Part shown: piece after piece, positions 8,797 through 17,482 of the stretch
How the letters are laid out: each line of letters starts with the position of its first letter
Numbering within the stretch: the first letter of the stretch is position 1
Assembly (NCBI RefSeq): GCF_014639275.1
Contig: NZ_BMFW01000007.1
Span: 93,932 to 157,931 of the forward strand
DNA length: 64,000 nucleotides
Direction: 5' to 3'
From: Arthrobacter liuii
GTDB lineage: Bacteria > Actinomycetota > Actinomycetes > Actinomycetales > Micrococcaceae
Made by a program: the position numbers and the translations under genes
Notes under the pieces: generated by a model
Told to the model about the DNA's origin: nothing
The model's database searches: none
What the model saw: only the letters and a program-made list of their open reading frames with translations

Positions 8797-9684
8797 ATGG
8801 AATCGGAAGGCAATGCAGCGGAAACAGCACCCCGCAATGCTTGGGTCATGAAGCGCCCTCCGCACAACACGCCCGCTTCCGAACTGCGCTGCGAGGTCTG
8901 CGGCCAAATGCCGGAGCCGCCCAAGGCGCGCCTGACCGCGGCCAACGTCGCCGTGATGCTGCCCATCGAGTTGCTGGTCCACGCCCTGGTGGTGGAGACC
9001 CACCTTCCCTACGTTGCCAAGGTGCTGGTGCTGACCTTCACCGCGACGGTCCTGGTGATCTGGGTGGCCGAGCCGTCCGCCGCCCGGATCCTGCTGCGCT
9101 GGCTGCATGCCCCCGCGCTGCGGCACCGCCGGCAGTTGGCGGCGGCCCCATCGCTGTGGCGGGCGCGCGCACTGCTCCGGGACGAACCCGGTTCATTGCA
9201 GCGGATCACGCGGGCGCTGGCCCGGCTGGATGCCAACGTCCTGGGCATCCATGTCCACCCGGTGCCGGACGGGGTTCTGGACGAATTCGTCCTCTCCGTC
9301 CCGCGCGGGGTTGGCGAGCGTGAGCTGCTGGCGGCACTGCACGACGGCGGCAGCACCGGTTCCCACGTCTGGCCCACCACCGCCTTGGCCATGGCGGACG
9401 GGCAGACCAGGGCGCTCAGCCTTGCCGCGAGGATCGCCGCCGCACCGGACGAACTTCCCCTGGCGGTGGCCGAGCTGCTGCACGCAAGGATTGTGCCGCC
9501 GTCGAACGCCGGCCTGCAGGGGCCCGACGACGGTACGCGCCTCAAGATCCCCACGGCATGGCACGGCCCCATCACCTTTTCCCGCCCGGGTGAGCCGTTC
9601 ACCCCCGCGGAGTCAGCGCGGGCCCACCGGCTCGCCGAACTGGCCGAGATCCTGTCGTACGGATGCGAAGAGTCCCGCTCGTAG
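8797..9684 (+). CDS. Membrane-associated ACT-domain protein
   Basis: Up to 295 aa. Two hydrophobic segments (about residues 50-69 and 76-94) precede an ACT-type domain (about 122-195, beginning LWRARALLRDEPGSLQRITRALARLD, of which the core is EPGSLQRITRALARL). ACT domains bind small ligands such as amino acids. The C-terminal 100 residues have no clear assignment. A CxxC pair (EVCGQ region, Cys32 and Cys35) lies just before the first helix and could bind metal. Two starts are possible: ATG 8797 or ATG 8848; neither has a strong ribosome site. Function unknown, perhaps a membrane-tethered ligand sensor. Confidence 0.7.
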   Translation: MESEGNAAETAPRNAWVMKRPPHNTPASELRCEVCGQMPEPPKARLTAANVAVMLPIELLVHALVVETHLPYVAKVLVLTFTATVLVIWVAEPSAARILLRWLHAPALRHRRQLAAAPSLWRARALLRDEPGSLQRITRALARLDANVLGIHVHPVPDGVLDEFVLSVPRGVGERELLAALHDGGSTGSHVWPTTALAMADGQTRALSLAARIAAAPDELPLAVAELLHARIVPPSNAGLQGPDDGTRLKIPTAWHGPITFSRPGEPFTPAESARAHRLAELAEILSYGCEESRS

Positions 9685-9691
9685 CGAGTCA

Positions 9692-9757
9692 CCCAACCAG
9701 GTAGCAGTAGGCGTCGTTTTGAGCCCTCATAACGACATCTACTGCTACCTGGTTGGG
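9692..9757. repeat. 66-bp palindromic repeat, copy 1
   Basis: An imperfect inverted repeat with 27-bp arms (25 of 27 paired) beginning CCCAACCAGGTAGCAGTAG and ending CTACTGCTACCTGGTTGGG around a 12-base loop. It starts 8 bases after the ACT gene stop. A second copy of identical length lies at 32449-32514. Both are followed by AGGGG outside the palindrome. It may act as a terminator for the ACT gene, but the shared sequence marks it as a dispersed repeat family. Confidence 0.9.
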
Positions 9758-9813
9758 AGGGGCAGTCACAATCGGTTTGCAGGCCCTTCCTACCCCAACG
9801 GCAGCAAAAACCC

Positions 9814-9842
9814 TTGACAGTGGCGGGAGTCACTTCTACCTT
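9814..9842 (+). promoter_or_regulatory. Sigma70-type promoter of the MFS/hydantoinase operon
   Basis: A consensus -35 TTGACA (9814-9819) is followed after exactly 17 bases by a -10 TACCTT (9837-9842). It points toward the MFS gene starting at 10008, leaving a leader of about 155 bases. A double palindrome sits directly after the -10 box and would cover the start point. Confidence 0.65.
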
Positions 9843-9843
9843 T

Positions 9844-9876
9844 GATTTTGGGATCCCAAATTGGGATCCCAAAATC
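9844..9876. promoter_or_regulatory. Double palindromic operator
   Basis: A 33-bp palindrome with perfect 16-bp arms around one central base. It is built from two side-by-side copies of the smaller palindrome TTGGGATCCCAA (cores at 9849-9859 and 9861-9872). It overlaps the expected transcription start of the promoter at 9814-9842. Position and symmetry suggest repression by the GntR/FCD protein encoded by the second gene of the operon (11447-12130); that link is inferred. Confidence 0.65.
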
Positions 9877-10007
9877 GCACACCCCGCTCTCCACGCTCCG
9901 GATCGTCCAGCGGGCCAGTCCCCGCCGGCAGGCCAAACCGCCCTGCCGGGCACCACGCACCTTTTCGCATACTCCCCATCCGTAAACTTCCCCGTGAAGG
10001 AGAAGCT

Positions 10008-11366
10008 GTGTCCATTCCAAACACCGAAACAACGGCCACGTCCGACGAGGCCACCCCGGGCCTTGCCGAAAAACCAGCAACGGACAGCACGCAACGGCGC
10101 AGTGCTGTCCGCTGGCGGCTTTTCCTGCTGCTGTTGGTCCTCGTATCCGTCAACTCCATCGACCGCGGATCCATCTCCGTCGCCCTGCCCATCATCCAGA
10201 AGGAATTCAACCTCGCTCCCGAATTGGTCGGCCTGCTGCTGTCCGCGTTTTTCTGGACTTACGCCCTGATGCAGGTCCCCGTTGGGTGGCTGATCGACAA
10301 GTTCGGTCCGCGCAAGGTGATGACGGCGTCCTGCCTGGGCTGGGGTGCTGCCACAGCGGCCTCCGGTATGGCCGGCGGCTTCCTGAGCATGTTCATCGCC
10401 CGGCTTGGAATCGGCGTGACCGAAGCCGGCGTGATGCCCGCCGGCGGCAAGCTTAATGCCATTTGGATGCACAAGTCTGAACGCGGCCGCGGCGCAACCA
10501 TCCTCGATGCCGGCGCACCCCTGGGTGCCGGGCTCGGCGGCATCATCATTGCCGGCCTGATTGCCACCACAGGCAGCTGGCGCTGGTCCTTCGTCATCGC
10601 CGGCGCCGCCACTGTCCTCATGGGCCTCGCTGTCTGGTGGTACGTTCGGGACAATCCACGTGAGCACCGCGGCGTCAACGAGGCGGAAGCGTCCTACATC
10701 GAAGCGTCACACGCTGCGGAGGATGCCGAAGCGGCAGTGGTGGGCAGCAAGGGCAAGCGCGGGCTGCTCCCCTACCTCAAATTCCGCTCCTTCTGGGCCA
10801 TGTGCCTGGGCTGGCTGGGATTCAACGGCGTCTTCTACGGCCTGCTGACCTGGGGACCGCTGTACCTGGCCCAGGCCAAGGGATTTGATTTGAAGACCAT
10901 CGGCTGGTCAACACTGGTAATCTTCGGCGCCGGGTTCGTCGGGGAAATCATCGGCGGCACCGTCGCGGACAAGTGGCGGGCGTCCGGCGCCTCCGCAAAC
11001 CTGGTGATGCGGACCCTCCTCGGCATCTCCAGCGCCGTGGTGGTGGGCGGCCTGGTGGGCGTCACCGTAGTCCCGGATGCCACCACCGCCGTGGTCCTGC
11101 TTTCGCTGGTCCTGTTCTTCCTCCGCTGGGTGGGCCTGTTCTGGAGCATCCCCGCCATCCTCGGCGGCCGGACCAACGCCGGGGTCCTGGGCGGAGCCAT
11201 GAACCTCAGCGGCAACATCTCCGGCTTCGTGACCCCCATCGTCGTCGGCCTGATCGTGGGTGCCACCGGCTCCTATACCTGGGCCTTGCTGTACTTCGTG
11301 GGATCCGCGGTGATCATGGGCGTCTCAGTCCTGACGCTGAACTACAACAAGCGGCTTCCTGTCTAA
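10008..11366 (+). CDS. MFS transporter (anion:cation symporter-like)
   Basis: A 452-aa major facilitator with about 12 hydrophobic segments. The motif GWLIDKFGPRKVM lies at the loop between helices 2 and 3, and SIDRGSISVALPIIQKEF in helix 1 is typical of the ACS (hexuronate/aromatic acid/allantoate) family. The GTG at 10008 has GAAGGAG 5-6 bases upstream; the open frame further upstream overlaps the promoter/operator region and is not coding. First gene of an operon with GntR, racemase-family, hydantoinase and AMDase-like genes, so it likely imports their cyclic ureide or dicarboxylate-like substrate. Confidence 0.88.
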   Translation: MSIPNTETTATSDEATPGLAEKPATDSTQRRSAVRWRLFLLLLVLVSVNSIDRGSISVALPIIQKEFNLAPELVGLLLSAFFWTYALMQVPVGWLIDKFGPRKVMTASCLGWGAATAASGMAGGFLSMFIARLGIGVTEAGVMPAGGKLNAIWMHKSERGRGATILDAGAPLGAGLGGIIIAGLIATTGSWRWSFVIAGAATVLMGLAVWWYVRDNPREHRGVNEAEASYIEASHAAEDAEAAVVGSKGKRGLLPYLKFRSFWAMCLGWLGFNGVFYGLLTWGPLYLAQAKGFDLKTIGWSTLVIFGAGFVGEIIGGTVADKWRASGASANLVMRTLLGISSAVVVGGLVGVTVVPDATTAVVLLSLVLFFLRWVGLFWSIPAILGGRTNAGVLGGAMNLSGNISGFVTPIVVGLIVGATGSYTWALLYFVGSAVIMGVSVLTLNYNKRLPV

Positions 11367-11446
11367 GCTAACCCTCGCAGGGAACCTTGCACACAACGCC
11401 CCCGCAGCCGGGAGCAGTGCCCTACAAGAATCGAAAATGGAGCATC

Positions 11447-12130
11447 ATGCTGACCGCAGAAGAGACCCAGGACAAGGACCGCCCCCTCCGCGAGACTGTC
11501 CGGGACACCCTCCGCACCCGGATTTTCGAAGGACACTACGCTCCCGGCACGCGGTTGGTGGAGCGCGACCTCGCCGCCGAATTCTCCGTATCCCGGCTGC
11601 CCGTCCGCGAGGCCCTGCGCATGCTCCGTCAGGAAGGCCTCATCAGCGACCGCGGCGCACGCGGGGCTGAGGTGAGCAGCCTCAGCCCCAAGGACGTGGA
11701 GGACCTCTTCGACGTCCGCCAATCCCTGGAGGTCCTGGCCTGCCGGCTCGCCGCCAAGCGGGCCACCGCGGACGACCTCGCCTACCTCTTAGGGCTCCTG
11801 GACAACGCGGAGGCTTTCCTGGCCAAGGGGGCAGTGAGGGAAGCCCACCGCTCCAACAGCGAATTCCACGACGCCATCACCGGCATCGCTGACAACAACT
11901 TCCTCAAGTCCGCCCTGGAACCCCTCCAGGGCCGCATGCACTGGCTGTTCCGGCACGTCAGCGACCTGCCTGAACTCATCCGCGAACACCGCGAGCTCTA
12001 CGCGGCCATTGCCAGCGGAGATCCAGACAGGGCGGCCGCGCAGTCCGCGTCCCACATTGGAAAGTACCGGGAACAGTTCCCCGAGGACTTTCAGAAGACC
12101 GAACCAGAATTCCACCGGAAGAGAAAATGA
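11447..12130 (+). CDS. GntR family regulator, FCD subfamily
   Basis: A 227-aa protein. The winged helix-turn-helix spans about residues 14-80 (RLVERDLAAEFSVSRLPVREAL) and the all-alpha FCD ligand domain about 88-210. Start choice is uncertain: ATG 11447 fits the usual family N-terminus, while the frame is open from 11387. The stop overlaps the racemase-family start (ATGA). As part of the operon it probably autoregulates through the double palindrome at 9844-9876. Confidence 0.87.
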   Translation: MLTAEETQDKDRPLRETVRDTLRTRIFEGHYAPGTRLVERDLAAEFSVSRLPVREALRMLRQEGLISDRGARGAEVSSLSPKDVEDLFDVRQSLEVLACRLAAKRATADDLAYLLGLLDNAEAFLAKGAVREAHRSNSEFHDAITGIADNNFLKSALEPLQGRMHWLFRHVSDLPELIREHRELYAAIASGDPDRAAAQSASHIGKYREQFPEDFQKTEPEFHRKRK

Positions 12131-12915
12131 AACTCCTGGTAATCAATCCCAACATCAGCGCCGATGTCACCGCACTGATCGAATCGGAGGCGGTCCGCTC
12201 AGCCTCCCCCGGCACCGAACTGCTGCTCCGCACGGCCGGCCATGGCGTCGAATACATCGAGACCCGCTTCGAATCCCTGGTGGCCGCCGGCGCGGTGGCC
12301 GAGATCATCGCCGAGCACACCCGGCCCGGCGCGGACCCGGTGGATGCCGTGGTGGTCGCTGCCTTCGGTGACCCCGGTGTGCCCGCCCTCAAGGAACTGG
12401 CGGACGTGCCCGTCATCGGCATCACCGAGGCCGCCCTGTGCGCAGCAGCCCTGCAGGGCCACCGCTTCTCCATCATCGCCATCTCAGACCGGATCAAACC
12501 CTGGTACCGCCAGTGCGTGGAGCGCTTCGGCCTGGCCGGCCGGCTGGCCTCCATCCGGTCCATCAACGACTCGCTCACCAGCATTGCCTCGGTCCAGCAG
12601 GACTTTCGGGAAACCCTGTTGGCACTGAGCCGGCAGGCCGTGGCTGAGGACGGTGCCGACGTCGTCATCCTTGCCGGTGCCCCGCTGGCCGGCCTGGCCC
12701 GCGACCTTCGCGGCCAGATCCCTGTTCCCGTGGTGGACGGCATCTCCGCCGGCATCCGCATGGCCGAGGCAGTGGCCGCACTGCAGTCAGGACCGCACCG
12801 CGCCGGCGCCTTCGCCCCGCCGCCGGCCAAGGACCGAAAAGGCCTGTCCGGCAACCTGGACGCCGCCCTTGCCGCCCGCCAGCAACATGCCGGCACACCC
12901 CAACCCGCCGCTTAA
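12127..12915 (+). CDS. Hydantoin/allantoin racemase-family protein lacking both catalytic cysteines
   Basis: A 262-aa Asp/Glu/hydantoin racemase superfamily protein (MKLLVINPNIS start, AFGDPGVPALKEL segment, GITEAAL). Hydantoin and allantoin racemases use two cysteines, near positions 79 and 184. Here residue 79 is Ala (VVVAAFGDPG) and residue 184 is Gly (VILAGAPLAG); the only cysteines are Cys105 and Cys130. Cysteine-based racemisation is therefore unlikely, and the protein may bind or process a related ligand by another mechanism. It is coupled to GntR by an ATGA overlap and followed by a hydantoinase gene 30 bases on. Confidence 0.8.
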   Translation: MKLLVINPNISADVTALIESEAVRSASPGTELLLRTAGHGVEYIETRFESLVAAGAVAEIIAEHTRPGADPVDAVVVAAFGDPGVPALKELADVPVIGITEAALCAAALQGHRFSIIAISDRIKPWYRQCVERFGLAGRLASIRSINDSLTSIASVQQDFRETLLALSRQAVAEDGADVVILAGAPLAGLARDLRGQIPVPVVDGISAGIRMAEAVAALQSGPHRAGAFAPPPAKDRKGLSGNLDAALAARQQHAGTPQPAA

Positions 12916-12945
12916 ACGGCCCCATCAAACCAAAGGAGGACACCG

Positions 12946-14376
12946 ATGTCCCGCCAGCCAGAACTTGTCATTGCCAACGCCACCGTCGTGAACAGCCACG
13001 GCCGCCAGGAAGCCCACATCGCGGTGCACGACGGGCGGATTGCCGGCCTGGTCGACGCCGCCCAGCCGGTCCCCGCGGCGGACCGCACCATTGATGCCAC
13101 GGGAAAACTCGTTATCCCCGGCGGCGTGGACGGACACTGCCATGTTGCCCAGGTGACCGGACGCTTCCGCACCCTCGACGACTACCGGACCACCTCCACG
13201 GCAGCATTGTGGGGCGGCACCACCACTATCATCGACTTCGGGATTCCCCGTGACGCCCAGGAAACTCCGCTCGCCGCCGTCCTGCACAAGAAGGAACTCG
13301 CCACTGAGTCCCGCTGCGACGTGGCCCTCCACGGCGCCGTGGTCAGCTGGGACGAAACGGTTCCGTGGCAGCTCGAGCAGCTGGCGGCGGAAGGCGTCCG
13401 CTCGGTGAAGATGTACACCACCAACCGCGGCACCACGATGGCCGACGGCGGCACGATCCTGAAGGTCATGCGGGAAATGGTCCGGCTGGATGGACTGGCC
13501 TATATCCATGCCGAACACGATCCGATCATTACCGACTGCACCGAGCAGCAGGCCGAGGACGGCCGGATCGGCATCGAACACCTGCACCGGACCCGGCCAG
13601 AGCTGGCCGAGGAGATCTCCGTCAAGGAAACCCTGGCCATGGCCGAATACACCGGCGCGCCCGTCTACTTTGTCCACCAGTCCACGCCCGGCGCCGTGGA
13701 CCTGGTATCACAGGCGCGGGAGCGCGGACTCCAGGCGTACTCCGAAACCTGCCCGCACTACGTCACCCTCGATGACTCCGTGTACGCCTCCACCTTCCCC
13801 GAGTGGTTCGCCTGCTGCCCGCCCATGCGGAGCCCGGAAACCGTGACGGCATTGAAGGAGCGCCTGGTGTCCGGCGCCATCCACACCATGTCCTCGGACC
13901 ACTCCTGCTACGACCTGTCCCAGAAGCGCGAGCGCACCGATGACGTGCGCGCCATGCCGCACGGACTACCCGGCGTGGAGACGCGGATGCCGGTCACCTT
14001 CACCGCAATGGCCTCCGCCGGAGCAACCGTGGAGCAGTTCGTCAGCGCCTTCGCCGCAGAACCTGCCCGGATCAACGCCATTCCCGGCAAGGGCCGCATC
14101 GCCGAAGGGTTCGACGCCGACCTGGTGGTTTTCGATCCCGCCGAGGAGCGCACGGTGAACGGCGCAGCCATGCACATGGGAACGGACTTCTCACCCTTTG
14201 AGGGGAAGGCACTCACGGGCTGGCCCGCCGTCGTGGTTTCCAACGGGCGCGTGGTCCTGGACGCTGACGGCTTCCACGATCCCGGCGCCGTGGGCCGCTT
14301 CATCAACCGCAACGGCTTCCGGCAGCACCAGTCCGCCGCGTCCGAACCCACCCAACTGCCCGCCGCCGCCCTTTAG
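12946..14376 (+). CDS. Dihydropyrimidinase/hydantoinase-family amidohydrolase
   Basis: A 476-aa cyclic amidohydrolase. Metal ligands of the binuclear site are visible: His64 and His66 (DGHCH), Lys155 as the probable carbamylated lysine (VKMYTT), His188 (IHAEH), His244 (VHQST) and Asp318 (SSDHS). The family opens cyclic amides such as hydantoins, dihydropyrimidines or allantoin. AAAGGAGG lies 8 bases before the ATG. In context with a transporter, a racemase-like and an AMDase-like protein, it should hydrolyse an imported cyclic ureide or imide; the exact substrate is unknown. Confidence 0.88.
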   Translation: MSRQPELVIANATVVNSHGRQEAHIAVHDGRIAGLVDAAQPVPAADRTIDATGKLVIPGGVDGHCHVAQVTGRFRTLDDYRTTSTAALWGGTTTIIDFGIPRDAQETPLAAVLHKKELATESRCDVALHGAVVSWDETVPWQLEQLAAEGVRSVKMYTTNRGTTMADGGTILKVMREMVRLDGLAYIHAEHDPIITDCTEQQAEDGRIGIEHLHRTRPELAEEISVKETLAMAEYTGAPVYFVHQSTPGAVDLVSQARERGLQAYSETCPHYVTLDDSVYASTFPEWFACCPPMRSPETVTALKERLVSGAIHTMSSDHSCYDLSQKRERTDDVRAMPHGLPGVETRMPVTFTAMASAGATVEQFVSAFAAEPARINAIPGKGRIAEGFDADLVVFDPAEERTVNGAAMHMGTDFSPFEGKALTGWPAVVVSNGRVVLDADGFHDPGAVGRFINRNGFRQHQSAASEPTQLPAAAL

Positions 14377-14383
14377 GAGCCCA

Positions 14384-15109
14384 ATGCCTGCCACCACCCG
14401 CCCGCGCAGGATCGGCATGATCGTGCCGTCCTCCAACACCTGCCTGGAACCGCAGACCTACGGCATCCTGGCCGGCCGCACCGACGTCACGGTGCACTTC
14501 ACCCGGATCCCGGTCACCCGGATCGCCCTGGATGACTCCTCGGACCGGCAATTCGACCCCGCCGTCATGCGCGAGGCGGCACAGTTGCTTTCGACGGCGG
14601 ACGTGGACGTGATCGCCTGGAACGGCACGTCCGGCTCATGGCTGGGTTCGGCGCACGACCAGGAACTGGCCGACGGGATCACGGCCGCCACCGGCATTCC
14701 GGCCACCACTTCCACGCTGGCCTACCTCGAGGCGTTCCGGACGTTCGGCACCGAGCGGATCGGCCTCTTCACGCCCTATACCGCGGACGTGAACCACCAG
14801 GTCATCGCGTCCTATGAGCGTGAAGGCATCAAGACCGTGGACCACCGGGCACTGGGCCTGAGCGACAACGAATCCTTTGCCCGGGTCACCGACGACGAGA
14901 TGCGCCCGGGTTCAATGGAACTCGCCGCCGCGGCTCCCGATGCCCTGGTGTACCTGTGCACCAACCTCTACGGCGCCAACATCACCGCGGAAATCGAGGA
15001 CGCCACCGGGGTGCCGGTGCTGGACTCGGTGGCGGTCACCCTGTGGCACGCGCTGAGACTGGCAGGCGCGCCGCTGCTGGAGCCGCACTGGGGGCGGCTG
15101 CTGGGATAA
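14384..15109 (+). CDS. Arylmalonate decarboxylase/maleate isomerase-like protein
   Basis: A 241-aa Asp/Glu racemase superfamily member. The first site is GTSGS (residues 81-85), where two-cysteine members carry a cysteine; the second site has Cys192 (YLCTNLYG). One cysteine with a GTS dioxyanion-hole motif is the pattern of arylmalonate decarboxylase rather than of maleate isomerase. AGGAG lies just before the ATG, 7 bases after the hydantoinase stop, so it is the last gene of the operon. It could decarboxylate or isomerise the ring-opened product. It converges on the lipid kinase with 6 bases between stops. Confidence 0.72.
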   Translation: MPATTRPRRIGMIVPSSNTCLEPQTYGILAGRTDVTVHFTRIPVTRIALDDSSDRQFDPAVMREAAQLLSTADVDVIAWNGTSGSWLGSAHDQELADGITAATGIPATTSTLAYLEAFRTFGTERIGLFTPYTADVNHQVIASYEREGIKTVDHRALGLSDNESFARVTDDEMRPGSMELAAAAPDALVYLCTNLYGANITAEIEDATGVPVLDSVAVTLWHALRLAGAPLLEPHWGRLLG

Positions 15110-15115
15110 CCGCCG

Positions 15116-16036
15116 CTACATCCGCAGGGTCAGGGCACCGGGCTCCATGGTCATGAGCACGTGCTTGCCCTGGCCCTCGTGGTCGCCGTCCAGCTGGTAG
15201 TCGTCGTTGTGCTCCAACGTGATCTCGACGCTCTTGCCCTGGAAGTACTCCACGGAAGTGTCCCTGTTCTTGCCCTTGCCGAGGATGCCGGCCAGCACGG
15301 ACAGCCAGCCCAGCTTGCCGTGGTGGGGCGCCAGGACCGCGATGTCCAGCAAGCCGTCATCCATCTTCGCGTCGGGGAAGATCTCCAGGCCGCCCTGGAC
15401 CTTCCCGCAGTTGCCCACCATCACGCTGCGGACACCCCGGTGCACCACGGACTTGCCGTCGATCAGCACGGTCGCCTTGACCGGTTTGCCGGGGAGGTTC
15501 CGGATGCCGGCATCCACGTAGGCCAGCCAGCCCACTTTGTCCTTCAGGTCCTCGTTGGTGTCCGCCATGATGGTGGCGTCGTAGCCCATGCCGGCCATGA
15601 CCAGGAACAGCTGGTCCTTGTCGGGGTCGCTGCGGCGGGCGCGGACGACGTCGATCTTCCGCTCCGTTCCGATCAGCGCCCCGGCCATGGCGCCGTCGTA
15701 GTCAGTCACATCCATGCCCAGGTTGCGCGCCAGCAGGTTGCCCGTTCCGAGGGGCAGCAGGCCCATCGGGGTATCGCCGCCGGACAGGACCTCGGCGACG
15801 CACCGCACGGTGCCGTCGCCGCCGGCCGCGATGACGATGTCCGCGCCCTGGGCCAGCGCCTCCTTCGCCTGGCCAACCCCCGGATCCTCCTTGGTGGTCT
15901 CCAGCCAGATGGGCTCGCCCCAGCCGTTTTCCACACAGTGCTTGGCCACCAGGCCCCGCACGTCGATGTCCACCGGCTTGGCGGGATTGACGATGATGGC
16001 GGCGCGCTTGGGCGTAGCAGAGCTGTTGTCAGTCAT
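15116..16036 (-). CDS. Diacylglycerol kinase-family lipid kinase
   Basis: A 306-aa DagK/YegS-type kinase, phosphorylating diacylglycerol or a related lipid with ATP at the membrane. The nucleotide-binding loop AGGDGTV is at residues 71-77, with LPLGTGNLLARNL at 94-106 and the late catalytic DGLLDI segment near residue 225. ATG at 16036 gives a normal family length. Monocistronic: the pnt operon stops 72 bases upstream. Confidence 0.9.
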   Translation of the reverse strand: MTDNSSATPKRAAIIVNPAKPVDIDVRGLVAKHCVENGWGEPIWLETTKEDPGVGQAKEALAQGADIVIAAGGDGTVRCVAEVLSGGDTPMGLLPLGTGNLLARNLGMDVTDYDGAMAGALIGTERKIDVVRARRSDPDKDQLFLVMAGMGYDATIMADTNEDLKDKVGWLAYVDAGIRNLPGKPVKATVLIDGKSVVHRGVRSVMVGNCGKVQGGLEIFPDAKMDDGLLDIAVLAPHHGKLGWLSVLAGILGKGKNRDTSVEYFQGKSVEITLEHNDDYQLDGDHEGQGKHVLMTMEPGALTLRM

Positions 16037-16108
16037 GGCGTCCTCTGATGGCGGATGGAAAGCAGGCTTCTGAAAGAAGGGTAACCCGGCACGGGGGCTG
16101 TTCCGCGC

Positions 16109-17482
16109 CTACAGTGCCTTGACCGCCCCGAGGACCTGGGCCAGGGAGTCCTTGGCGTCGCCGAACAGCAGCGAGGTCTGCGGTTCGTAAAGCAGGTCGT
16201 TTTCAATGCCGGCGAATCCGGGGCGCATGGACCGCTTCAGGAACACCACCTGCCGCGCCTCCGCCACTTCCAGGATGGGCATCCCGTAGATGGGCGACCC
16301 CGAGGAGGTCTTGGCGGCCGGGTTCACCACATCATTGGCACCCACTACCAGGGCCACATCCGTCGTCTTGAACTCCGCGTTGATCTCGCCCATCTCCTTG
16401 AGCGACTCATACGGCACGTTGGCCTCCGCCAGGAGCACGTTCATGTGCCCCGGCATGCGGCCGGCCACCGGATGGATGGCGAAATCCACCTCAATGCCCC
16501 GGGCCTCCAGGGCCAGGGCCAGTTCGGCAGCCGTGTGCTGGCCCTGTGCCACCGCCAGCCCGTAACCGGGAACGATGATCACCCGCTGGGCGTACCCCAG
16601 AAGGACTGCCACATCCTCCGCCGAGGACGAACGGACCGGACGCTCGCTCACGGCGGTGGACCCCGCCGTCGAACCCCCGCGGAATGCCCCGAACAGGATG
16701 CCCGCCACGCTCCGGCCCATGGCAGCCGCCATGGCCCGGGTGAGGATGGTGCCCGAGGCGCCCACCAGGGTGCCTGCCACCACCAGCAGAACGTTGCCCA
16801 GCACCAAGCCGGACGCCGCGACTGCCAGGCCGGTGAAGGCGTTCAGCAGCGAGATGACGATCGGCACGTCGGCGCCGCCCACGGGCAGCACCAGCAGGAC
16901 ACCGGCGGCAAGGCCCAGGAGGAGCAAGAGGACAGCGAGGAGCAGTGAACCGGTCAGGACCACTGCCACGCCGGCAGCCACCGCGGCGAGCAGGACCAGG
17001 CCCATCACCACGGGAAGCCCGGGGAACACGACAGGCCGGGTGGTCATCAGTTCCTGCAGCTTGGCGAAGGTGACGCCTGAGCCGGCGAAGGAAACGGCAC
17101 CGACCAGGAGCGTGAAAACGATGGCCACACGTACCCAAGGGTTGTCCGCATGCCCCAGTTCCAGGAGCGCCACCAAGGCAGCCGCGCCGCCACCCACCCC
17201 GTTGAACAGCGCCACCAACTGCGGCATCTGGGTCATGTTCACCCGGCGGGCCACCGGCGCCGCCACGGCAGAGCCAACCGCAATCGCGGCCAGGATCCAG
17301 GGGATGTTTTCCAGCCGGGAAGACAGGAACACGGTGACGACGGCGATCAGGGCGCCGAGTGCCCCCACCAGGTTTCCGCGGCGGGCCGTGCGGGGGGAGC
17401 TGAGCCGCCTCAGCGCAAGGATGAAGCAGATCGCCGCGGCCAGGTAGAGCAGTGACGTCCAGACGGGGTCAAGGAGGCTCAT
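16109..17482 (-). CDS. pntB: NAD(P) transhydrogenase subunit beta
   Basis: A 457-aa subunit of the proton-translocating transhydrogenase, which makes NADPH from NADH using the proton gradient. The N-terminal 260 residues form about eight membrane helices. The C-terminal NADP(H)-binding domain carries VPGYGLAVAQGQH and GANDVVNPAAKT. The ATG at 17482 overlaps the pntAb stop (ATGA); the long open frame further upstream is not part of the gene. Aromatic monooxygenases and biosynthesis nearby consume NAD(P)H, but pnt is a housekeeping function. Confidence 0.95.
   Translation of the reverse strand: MSLLDPVWTSLLYLAAAICFILALRRLSSPRTARRGNLVGALGALIAVVTVFLSSRLENIPWILAAIAVGSAVAAPVARRVNMTQMPQLVALFNGVGGGAAALVALLELGHADNPWVRVAIVFTLLVGAVSFAGSGVTFAKLQELMTTRPVVFPGLPVVMGLVLLAAVAAGVAVVLTGSLLLAVLLLLLGLAAGVLLVLPVGGADVPIVISLLNAFTGLAVAASGLVLGNVLLVVAGTLVGASGTILTRAMAAAMGRSVAGILFGAFRGGSTAGSTAVSERPVRSSSAEDVAVLLGYAQRVIIVPGYGLAVAQGQHTAAELALALEARGIEVDFAIHPVAGRMPGHMNVLLAEANVPYESLKEMGEINAEFKTTDVALVVGANDVVNPAAKTSSGSPIYGMPILEVAEARQVVFLKRSMRPGFAGIENDLLYEPQTSLLFGDAKDSLAQVLGAVKAL

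Noticed and set aside
9692..9757. Plain rho-independent terminator for the ACT gene
   Set aside because: A second copy of the same length and sequence exists at 32.4 kb in an operon, so a repeat family explains it better.
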